NCBI RefSeq assembly: GCF_900113745.1
Contig: NZ_FOQL01000001.1
Span: forward strand, 744,001 to 808,000
Origin: Pseudomonas guineae
GTDB lineage: Bacteria > Pseudomonadota > Gammaproteobacteria > Pseudomonadales > Pseudomonadaceae
Direction of reading: 5' to 3'
DNA length: 64,000 nucleotides
Shown: one piece after another, positions 8,978 to 16,729 of the stretch
Numbering within the stretch: position 1 is the first letter of the stretch
How the letters are laid out: each line of letters begins with the position of its first letter
Translations under genes and position numbers: made by a program
The notes under the pieces: generated by a model
What the model saw: only the letters and a program-made list of their open reading frames with translations
The model's database searches: none
What the model was told of the DNA's origin: nothing

Positions 8978-11125
8978 CTACCCGACGGGCTTTTCATTGA
9001 GTGGTAGGTTGTGCCAATCCACCTGTGCGGGGAAAGCCATGGCCTGCTCGACGCTCAGCCCCGGTGCAACCAGAAAGCCCTGCATAATCGCGCAGTCGTG
9101 CTGCACCAGCCAATCGCGCTGAGCCATGGTTTCCACGCCTTCGGCGATCACTTCCAGCCCAAGATGCCGCCCTAGATCGATGATGGTACTGACCACCGCT
9201 GCATCGCGGGGCGACTCGAGCATGCTGCTGATGAACAGCCGGTCGATCTTCAGCGTATCCAGCTCAAAATGGCGCAAGTAGGCCAATGACGAGTAGCCCG
9301 TACCAAAGTCATCAATGGCAATTTTCACCCCGAGCTGTCGTAGCTGACGCAGCTGCTCCTGGCTGGTTTCCAGATTTTGCATCAACGCACTTTCAGTCAC
9401 CTCCACCTCCAGCTGCTGCGGGGTCAGCTGATGCTCGTCCAATACCCAGCGTAGATCATCGACCAGCTGCGGCATGCCAAACTGCACAGGGCTGACATTC
9501 AGGCTGATCACCAACTCGTTGCCATAACGCCGGCTCATTTGCCGACACTGCTCAACCCCAGCACGGAATATCCAGCTGCCCAGGCGGTTAATCAGTCGCG
9601 TTTCCTCAAGCAGTGGGATAAATACTCCGGGGGCAATGGTCCCCGCTACCCGATGCTGCCAACGCAGCAGGGCCTCGAAACCGCGTAGACGACCGCTTTC
9701 AAGGTGAATTTGCGGCTGATAGACCAGTATAAAGTCGTCATTTTCGATGGCCGAACGCAAGCTTTCCTCGAGCATCAACCGTGAACGCGCGCGGCCATTC
9801 ATCTCAGGGGAGAAGAAACGATATTGCTGGCGACCCGCACGTTTGGCCTCGTACATGGCCATATCTGCTGCGCGTAGCAAGGTTTCGACGCTTTGCCCAC
9901 ACTCAGGGAAGCAAGCAATACCTACGCTCGCGCCCAGGGTTACATCAATACCGTCGAGCGTATGTCGTACCGAAACTTGCTCAATCAGCTTCTCGGCAAT
10001 CCGTGCGGCATCTTCCGGATGGTCCAGGCTATCAAGTAAGGCGGTGAATTCATCACCGCCGATCCGTGCCAGGCTGTCATAGGAGCGCAGGCTGGCCTTG
10101 AGCTGTTCGCCAACCCGCTTTAAAAGGAGGTCACCAACATCGTGACCGAGTGAGTCATTGATCCGCTTGAAACCATCCAGGTCGAGGTAGAGCACGGCCA
10201 TACGATGTCCACAACGATCAATACGCGACAGCGCCGACTCTAGCGCCTGATAAAAGCCACGCCGGTTAAGTAGGCCGGTCAAGCTGTCGGTAATCGCTTG
10301 GGATTCCAATTGCCGATGCAAATGACGCACAACCGACATGTCCAACGCCATGATCACCATCGCATGCTGCAGGCGCGGCAACGGCGAACAGGACAGCGCC
10401 ACCGGCACCTCGCCTCCGCTTATGGTGCGTAAATAAGCGTCATGCAGGCGGTAGGTTTCACCGCGCCGCCACTGCCGATAAAACTCAGACATGCGCCACT
10501 CGCATACCACGTGTGGGGTGACCAGATAAGAAAGCATCTCCTTACCTTGCAAATCGCTGACCTGGCATTCAAGCATGCGCGCCATAGCCGGGTTGGCAAA
10601 ACTGATGCGGCCATCTTCACCCACCACCATGATGCCTTCGGCAGCGTTGTCCAGTACCGAGGCATTAAAAGCCCGAGCCGTATCCAGCTGCTGGGTCAGC
10701 TGCAGCAATTCGCTGCGATTGCGTTCGCGCTCCAGCAGGGCTTGGATTTTGTGGCGCAATACACTGGGATCGAACGGCTTGAGCATGAAATCCACCGCAC
10801 CGGTGGCATAGCCCTTAAGTACCGAATCCTGAGTGTGGGCGATGGCAGAGATAAAGATGATCGGGGTGTAGCGCGTAAGCGGATTGCCACGCATCAGGCG
10901 GGCGACTTCGAAACCATCCATAAACGGCATCTGCACGTCCAGCAGGACCAGGCCGACGTCCTCTTCGAGCAGGCACTGTAAGGCGGCTTCGCCTGAGTCT
11001 ACGCAACGCAATTGCCAATCGCCGTCGTCCAACAGGGCTTCCATGGCTTCTAGATTTTCCGGGCGATCATCCACCACCAGTAAAACCTGCGCATTGGATA
11101 CGACCTTGAGTTGCACATGAGCCAT
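8978..11125 (-). CDS. Response regulator with PAS, GGDEF and EAL domains
   Basis: A 715-residue response regulator that makes and/or degrades cyclic di-GMP. From the ATG at 11125 (AAGGAGAGG upstream) the order is: receiver domain (about 14-130, phospho-acceptor Asp in LLDVQMP), PAS (about 150-265, around IMVVGEDGRISFANPAM), GGDEF (about 285-450, intact RIGGDEF) and EAL (about 460-700, intact FEALLRW and DDFGTGYSS). Both catalytic motifs look active, so it may be bifunctional or have one activity dominant. It starts 71 bases after the stop of the hybrid kinase on the same strand, and its receiver is the natural target of that kinase. Confidence 0.93.
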   Translation of the reverse strand: MAHVQLKVVSNAQVLLVVDDRPENLEAMEALLDDGDWQLRCVDSGEAALQCLLEEDVGLVLLDVQMPFMDGFEVARLMRGNPLTRYTPIIFISAIAHTQDSVLKGYATGAVDFMLKPFDPSVLRHKIQALLERERNRSELLQLTQQLDTARAFNASVLDNAAEGIMVVGEDGRISFANPAMARMLECQVSDLQGKEMLSYLVTPHVVCEWRMSEFYRQWRRGETYRLHDAYLRTISGGEVPVALSCSPLPRLQHAMVIMALDMSVVRHLHRQLESQAITDSLTGLLNRRGFYQALESALSRIDRCGHRMAVLYLDLDGFKRINDSLGHDVGDLLLKRVGEQLKASLRSYDSLARIGGDEFTALLDSLDHPEDAARIAEKLIEQVSVRHTLDGIDVTLGASVGIACFPECGQSVETLLRAADMAMYEAKRAGRQQYRFFSPEMNGRARSRLMLEESLRSAIENDDFILVYQPQIHLESGRLRGFEALLRWQHRVAGTIAPGVFIPLLEETRLINRLGSWIFRAGVEQCRQMSRRYGNELVISLNVSPVQFGMPQLVDDLRWVLDEHQLTPQQLEVEVTESALMQNLETSQEQLRQLRQLGVKIAIDDFGTGYSSLAYLRHFELDTLKIDRLFISSMLESPRDAAVVSTIIDLGRHLGLEVIAEGVETMAQRDWLVQHDCAIMQGFLVAPGLSVEQAMAFPAQVDWHNLPLNEKPVG

Positions 11126-11196
11126 AAACCTCTCCTTATCCCTGGCTAGTGTCTTGCGGCTTGTATTGCGGTTCAGGTTAGCAGGCTGCGGCAAAA

Positions 11197-14100
11197 CTAA
11201 TGAAATGGAGCCACAGGTGCATCGGATGAACCTCTTGATGAGTTGCTCGTTGTCAGCCAGCGCGTCAACGACTCCAGCAAGGCCTCACGACTTACCGGCT
11301 TGGCCACATAATCGTCTGCGCCGGCGCTGATACACTTCTCACGATCGCCTTTCATGGCATGAGCCGTAAGCGCGATAATTGGAATACGGCAGGCATGTTC
11401 GGTTTTAAGCAGTCGAGTGGCGGTGTAGCCGTCCATGATCGGCATGGCCATGTCCATCAAGATCAGGTCGAACGGCTCACGTTCATAACACTTGATGGCT
11501 TCCTGACCATCCTTAGCCGTACTGACGATCAACCCCACCTCATCGAGCAAGGCCGTCAGGGCATAAACATTGCGCACATCATCGTCCACCAACAGTACCC
11601 GCCGGCCTTGCAGCGAATTTTTCGCGTTCAATGAACCTAACCCTATGGGGGCTCGCACTTCGCCAAGAAAACCCTGCACAGCCTCACTCAGCGCCTGCAT
11701 ATCCTCGCCATGCTTGTGCACCACCACCGCGCTGAATCGGCGTAGGCGCTGCAGGGCCTGGCGGGTGACATCAATACCGGTATTGATCACCACCCGCGCA
11801 TCATTAAGTGGGCGCTGCCGATTGAGTGTTTCCAGCAGCTCAAAACCGTCCTGATCAGGTAGATCAAGGTCGATCACTAATGCGCTAAAGGTCCCCGCCG
11901 CATAAGCCTGCTGCGCTTCATCAGCCCGCGCGCAGGCCTGCACGATAAAGCCCAGTTGCTGCAGGTGCTCACGGTAATGCTCGCGCTCAACTTCAACATC
12001 CTCCACCAGCAGCAAGTGCTGCGCCGGCTGCTGACCGAGCAGCTGCAGGTCGATAAACACCTGCTCCAAGTCTGCGAGTTGGATCGGCTTGACCAGATAA
12101 CGTGTGCCGTCATCGCTCCAATCTACCGGTTGCGGTACGCAAGAGATGATATGCACCGGCGTATCCCGATGATTGGCATGGCTGCGCAGGTTGCGGAACA
12201 ACTGCCAGCCACTGATATCAGGCAACAGAATATCTAGAATGACCGCACTAAAACGCTCGCTTTGCAGCAGACCAAGCGCCTGCTTACCTGAACGGCAATG
12301 CACGCTGGTGAAACCATGCGCGTGCGCCTCCTCTGCCAGCACCATGGCAAAATCCACATCGTCCTCAACAATCAGCACAGATGGGCCCGCACCACTGCGC
12401 TCTGGCGCGCCTACTACTGCTTGCACCTGCTCCTGCGCGACCACCCTGACCGGCAGCCGTACGGTAAAGCAGGAGCCCTCGCCCGGCGCACTGTGCAGGC
12501 TGATCTCACCGCCCATTGCCAGCACCAACTGCCGCGTAATTGCCAACCCCAGCCCGGTACCACCGAAACGCCGACTGGTGGAGCCGTCGATCTGCTGGAA
12601 GGCTTGGAAGATTTGTTCATGCTGCTCGGTGGCGATACCCACGCCGCTGTCGCGCACACTGAAATTCAGCAACTCATACCCATCCTCCGGCTCACCGACG
12701 GCACAGGACACCGTCAGGCTGACCTCACCCTGCTCGGTAAACTTCAGGGCATTGGAGAGCAAATTACGCAGAATCTGATGCAAGCGTATGCGGTCACTGT
12801 GAATCACCCGCGGCACTCCGGCCTCCAGCTGGGTGTGCAGGCGCAGACCTTTAATCTCCGCCATGGGCCGCAAGCCGGCATCCAGTTCGACCAGAATATC
12901 CTGCATATTTAAGAGTTCTATTTTCAGCTGCATGCGCCCGGATTCAACCTTGGCCAGATCAAGTACGTCGTTGATCAATTGCAGCAGGTCGCTGCCCGCT
13001 CGGTGCACGATGTCAGCATGTTTGACCTGTTTCTCGGTGAGATTGCCCGCACTGTTGAGGCGCAATTGATCGCTGAGTATCAGAATACTGTTGAGCGGCG
13101 TGCGCAGCTCATGGGACATATTAGCGAGAAACTCTGACTTGTAACGGTTGGCCAGCATCAGCTGATCGGCCTGATCGCGCAGGCGCTGCTCGGCGGCCTT
13201 ACGTTCGCTGATGTCGATAATCACCGCTTGCACCAACGCCTCTTCGCCACTGCGTATGGGCGACAGCCCCACCTCAAGAGGGATCAGATGGCCGTCGCGG
13301 TGCTGGCCAAATAATTCACGGTTATTGCCCATGCGTCGCGGCTCTGGATTGTCTTGGTAAGCCTTACGCTGCGGCACATGGCTATTGCACAAATCAGCCG
13401 GCAAGAGCATTTCAACCGGCTGTGACAGCAAGGTCTCACGCTCATAGCCAAAAAGTTGCTCGGTCTGGCGGTTGACCATGGCAATACAGCCCTGGCTATC
13501 CACCAACACAATAGCGTTGGGCGAGGCTTCGACCACGAGACGAAAGCGCTCCTCGGCACCTTTGCGGGCACGTAAATCGACGAGGTTGATCAGGTAGTTC
13601 ACACCAGCAGAATCCCCCAGCACACTGACACTCAGAGCAACTGGCAACTCGCCCCCGCGCTCAGGACGAACCTGATACTCATGAGCCAACTCGGGCGTGT
13701 CATGATCAATCGCCAACGCGCTGAGTTGCCCGACCGCTGGTAGAAAACGCCTTACGCGCTCACCGAGCAAGCTCGCCGGCGTAGCGTCGAGCAGTTCGGC
13801 AGCGCTGCGATTCGCCATCTCGATGCGCCCCTCGGCATCGCATAACAAGGTGGCCACCGGCAAGAGTTCAACCAGCAGACGAAAACGCTCTTCGCGCTCA
13901 CGCAATTGCTCAGTAGCCAACTGACTGGCCACTAACTCACGCTCACGTAAATACAGATACCCGCCGATCATCAGCGCCAGCAGTATGGCCGCCGCCAAGC
14001 CCAGCCACAGGCGCAGGCTGCTCGATTGGTTGAGCTGCTCTGCGTCATAAACAGCGGTACTACTGACCTCCAGCACCCAGTTTCGGCCGTAAAGTGGTAA

Positions 14101-14958
14101 TTCCAGCACATGGCCAAAAACCGGGGGCGCTATTGCGCTGGAGGTCTCACCGCTGAGCAAGAGCATCTCTGGGGCTTGCTTATCTTTAAGGACGATAGCG
14201 AAACGACTGGCCTGCGCCCCCAAAATGCCGGACATCAAATCCTGGCTGCGAAACGCCGCATGCACCAGGCCCAATAGTGCCGCGCGGCGTTCTTCAACCG
14301 TGCTCAATGGGCTACCCGGCTTATACACCGGTAAATACAGCAATACGCCCGCTTGAATATTTTCCCTCGTTTCCTGGCGTAGCGTGACCGGCGCACTAAG
14401 GGTTGCCACGCCACTGTCAATGGCCTGTTCAATAGCCGTCTTACGCACTGCCTCACTGAGCATGTCGTAACCCAGCACCCGCCGGTTACGCCAATCCAGC
14501 GGGCTGATGTAGTCGATGAGTAAATACTGCTCTCGCTGTCCAGACGGAAAGAACAATGGCCTGCCACGCTCTTTCCCCTGATCTTGCGCCACAAGCATCT
14601 CAAGCTGATCCGCCAGCAAATAGCGCGACCACGCTAGCGCCTGAATACCCGGGTAGCGATCTTGTAACTGCAGCTGATCCATGGCCCGCTCCCACTCATC
14701 CAAGGAGACGTGCTCGCTACCTGTCATCAGCCCTGACGTCCCGCGCAGCACCATTTCATAGGCCTGCATACGACTGAGTACCCGCTGGCTAACGTCCTGC
14801 GCGTCAAGTTCGAAGCGCAGCTGGCGCTGCTCGTGCTCTCGCTGCTCAAGGGCACGCCATTGCGCGAGTGACAGGCCGCCCAGACCCACTAACAGGATCA
14901 GGGTGACCCAAATGGGCAACCAGGGTTTACGAGCGGTAACGGCGAGTCGGTCGTCCAT
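11197..14958 (-). CDS. CHASE-domain hybrid histidine kinase with three receivers
   Basis: A 1253-residue membrane hybrid sensor kinase. Order from the ATG at 14958 (GGAG upstream): membrane segment about 14-34, periplasmic CHASE sensor domain about 60-290, membrane segment about 316-338, PAS about 360-460, PAS about 470-590, HisKA with His616 in NMSHELRTPLN, HATPase about 724-839 (DSGVGIA, GGTGLGLAI), then three receivers with Asp near 909, 1030 and 1169. No Hpt domain is visible, so the phosphorelay needs an external one, or the downstream GGDEF-EAL regulator is phosphorylated directly. CHASE domains bind small extracellular ligands; the ligand is unknown. A longer frame from 15006 is possible but less well supported. 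Confidence 0.92.
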   Translation of the reverse strand: MDDRLAVTARKPWLPIWVTLILLVGLGGLSLAQWRALEQREHEQRQLRFELDAQDVSQRVLSRMQAYEMVLRGTSGLMTGSEHVSLDEWERAMDQLQLQDRYPGIQALAWSRYLLADQLEMLVAQDQGKERGRPLFFPSGQREQYLLIDYISPLDWRNRRVLGYDMLSEAVRKTAIEQAIDSGVATLSAPVTLRQETRENIQAGVLLYLPVYKPGSPLSTVEERRAALLGLVHAAFRSQDLMSGILGAQASRFAIVLKDKQAPEMLLLSGETSSAIAPPVFGHVLELPLYGRNWVLEVSSTAVYDAEQLNQSSSLRLWLGLAAAILLALMIGGYLYLRERELVASQLATEQLREREERFRLLVELLPVATLLCDAEGRIEMANRSAAELLDATPASLLGERVRRFLPAVGQLSALAIDHDTPELAHEYQVRPERGGELPVALSVSVLGDSAGVNYLINLVDLRARKGAEERFRLVVEASPNAIVLVDSQGCIAMVNRQTEQLFGYERETLLSQPVEMLLPADLCNSHVPQRKAYQDNPEPRRMGNNRELFGQHRDGHLIPLEVGLSPIRSGEEALVQAVIIDISERKAAEQRLRDQADQLMLANRYKSEFLANMSHELRTPLNSILILSDQLRLNSAGNLTEKQVKHADIVHRAGSDLLQLINDVLDLAKVESGRMQLKIELLNMQDILVELDAGLRPMAEIKGLRLHTQLEAGVPRVIHSDRIRLHQILRNLLSNALKFTEQGEVSLTVSCAVGEPEDGYELLNFSVRDSGVGIATEQHEQIFQAFQQIDGSTSRRFGGTGLGLAITRQLVLAMGGEISLHSAPGEGSCFTVRLPVRVVAQEQVQAVVGAPERSGAGPSVLIVEDDVDFAMVLAEEAHAHGFTSVHCRSGKQALGLLQSERFSAVILDILLPDISGWQLFRNLRSHANHRDTPVHIISCVPQPVDWSDDGTRYLVKPIQLADLEQVFIDLQLLGQQPAQHLLLVEDVEVEREHYREHLQQLGFIVQACARADEAQQAYAAGTFSALVIDLDLPDQDGFELLETLNRQRPLNDARVVINTGIDVTRQALQRLRRFSAVVVHKHGEDMQALSEAVQGFLGEVRAPIGLGSLNAKNSLQGRRVLLVDDDVRNVYALTALLDEVGLIVSTAKDGQEAIKCYEREPFDLILMDMAMPIMDGYTATRLLKTEHACRIPIIALTAHAMKGDREKCISAGADDYVAKPVSREALLESLTRWLTTSNSSRGSSDAPVAPFH

Positions 14959-15105
14959 GTGATCTCCAATCTTCATCCATGTAAGGCGCAAAATGTTGCA
15001 CTGCATCAGCAGGGTCAGGCGACCCCTGCCAGCAGTCTAGCCCTGTATTAAATGCTCGCCCCATGACATCCCGGCTAAAACATCAGGCGCACAACAGGCA
15101 GGCAT

Positions 15106-15143
15106 AAAAAAGCCGCGCATTCGGGAGAATGCGCGGCTTTTTT
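15106..15143 (-). terminator. Bidirectional-looking terminator after the OmpA-like gene
   Basis: An 11-bp perfect stem (GCCGCGCATTC / GAATGCGCGGC) with a GGGA loop, flanked by A residues on one side and T residues on the other. It lies just after the stop of the OmpA-like lipoprotein gene. Confidence 0.9.
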
Positions 15144-15156
15144 AGAAGCGCAGCGG

Positions 15157-15813
15157 TTACAGCGGACGCAGATTGATTTCAACCCGGCGGTTCTGCGCGC
15201 GGCCTGCTTCATTGGCATTACTGGCAATCGGCTGGTTCGGGCCGGCGCCATAGGAAGTCAACCGCGAAGCCGGAACACCATTGGCACTCAGGTAAGAAGC
15301 AACACTCTGCGCACGGCGATTGGACAGGTTCTGGTTCAACTCAAGCGAACCGGTGCTGTCGGTATGACCGACGATATCGACGCCGTTCTTGTTGAATTCC
15401 TTGAACACCGTTACCAGGGAGTTAAGGGTTGGGTAAAAGCTGCTGGAAATATCAGACGAGTTGCTGGCAAAGGTAATATTGCCCGGCATGATAAGTTTCA
15501 GGTCATCGCCATTGCGCTGGACCTGCACGCCAGTACCTTGCAGAGTCTGACGCAGCTTGGCTTCTTGAGTGTCGACGTAATAGCCGTAACCACCACCCGC
15601 CGCACCACCGACTGCCGCACCAATCAAAGCACCCTTGCCGCGATCCTTTTTGCTGGACGTGGCTGCGCCTATCACTGCACCGGTAACGGCACCAACGCCA
15701 CCATAAATACCCGCCTTGCCTGCTTCACGCTCACCGGTATAGGGGTTGGTCGTACAGCCGGCGAGCACGCCAAGACCGAGGGTGACCACTGCAAGATTTC
15801 GCCATAGGTTCAT
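15157..15813 (-). CDS. OmpA-family lipoprotein (YiaD-like)
   Basis: A 218-residue outer membrane lipoprotein. The ATG at 15813 gives a lipoprotein signal with lipobox LAGC at about residues 20-23; the longer frame to 15972 would bury it. A glycine-zipper segment follows (about 38-85, VGAVTGAVIGAATS and IGAAVGGAAGGG). The C-terminal part (about 110-218) is an OmpA-type peptidoglycan-binding domain, with GHTDSTGSLELNQNLSNRRA and the ending RRVEINLRPL. This architecture is that of YiaD. It probably links the outer membrane to peptidoglycan. A terminator follows immediately, so it is likely the last gene of its unit. Confidence 0.9.
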   Translation of the reverse strand: MNLWRNLAVVTLGLGVLAGCTTNPYTGEREAGKAGIYGGVGAVTGAVIGAATSSKKDRGKGALIGAAVGGAAGGGYGYYVDTQEAKLRQTLQGTGVQVQRNGDDLKLIMPGNITFASNSSDISSSFYPTLNSLVTVFKEFNKNGVDIVGHTDSTGSLELNQNLSNRRAQSVASYLSANGVPASRLTSYGAGPNQPIASNANEAGRAQNRRVEINLRPL

Positions 15814-15913
15814 GCGTGCTTCCTTATATTTCAATTGGATACGAGCTTTCGCCTGGGTTTTTGAGCCGAAATAGCCTGTAAAGTTCACTTTCAGACCACG
15901 CTTACCGCTGAGT

Positions 15914-16561
15914 CTAGGCGCGGACAAACGGATTATCCCGCATTTCATCGCCCAAGCGTGTATCGGCACCATGACCCGTCACTACCGTGGCGTCTTCATC
16001 TAAGCAATACAAACGCTGTTTAATCGAGCGTTCGATGGTCGCGTAATCCCCGCCCCACAGGTCGGTACGACCGATACCACGCTTGAACAGCGTGTCGCCT
16101 GCAATCAACAGCTTGTCCTGTGGAAACCAGAAACTCATCGAGCCGGGCGTGTGCCCTGGGGTATGCAGCGCCACGCCGTAACCGCAGTCCAGCGCCTGAT
16201 CGTCGCTCAGCCATTGATCCGGCGCGGGCACCGGCATATAGGGCACACCAAACATACCGCACTGCATTTCTAGATTATCCCAAAGGAACTGATCCTCTTT
16301 ATGCAGGTGCAGAGTAGCCCCCGTCAGTTCCTTCATTTGCCCGGAGGCGAGAAAGTGGTCCAGGTGCGCGTGGGTATGGATGATACTCACCACCTTGAGA
16401 CCATGGACCTCAAGACGCGCCATGATCAGCTCAGGATTGCCGCCAGGGTCGACCACAATGGCCTTCTTGGTCAGTGGGTCACCAATGATCGTGCAGTTGC
16501 ACTGCAAAGGCCCGACTGGGAAAGTTTCACGGATCAATGCCGGTGTAGCGGTAGGATTCAT
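15914..16561 (-). CDS. MBL-fold metallo-hydrolase (glyoxalase II-like)
   Basis: A 215-residue metallo-beta-lactamase-fold hydrolase. The metal-binding motif THAHLDH is clear (about residues 62-68), followed by HTPGHTPGSMSFW, AGDTLF and a C-terminal VTGHGADT that supplies another ligand. It lacks the long C-terminal domain of true glyoxalase II and belongs to the short YcbL-like group, whose members hydrolyse thioesters such as S-lactoylglutathione. I place the start at the ATG at 16561; a GTG directly upstream at 16564 is also possible, and the ribosome site is weak for both. It is followed by the OmpA-like gene on the same strand, 100 bases downstream. Confidence 0.87.
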   Translation of the reverse strand: MNPTATPALIRETFPVGPLQCNCTIIGDPLTKKAIVVDPGGNPELIMARLEVHGLKVVSIIHTHAHLDHFLASGQMKELTGATLHLHKEDQFLWDNLEMQCGMFGVPYMPVPAPDQWLSDDQALDCGYGVALHTPGHTPGSMSFWFPQDKLLIAGDTLFKRGIGRTDLWGGDYATIERSIKQRLYCLDEDATVVTGHGADTRLGDEMRDNPFVRA

Positions 16562-16729
16562 CACTAATACTCAACGCTTTAATCGTTTGCAGTTTATTGA
16601 ATGCGCGGCGGTAACAGCGATGCCAGCTTCCAATTTTCTAGGCCCGCCCCTGCAGTAACTGGATCTGTTCATTCATTTAAATAGGGATATGCGCCTTGGC
16701 GCGGTCTTTATTTATCGGTAACTGCGCAA

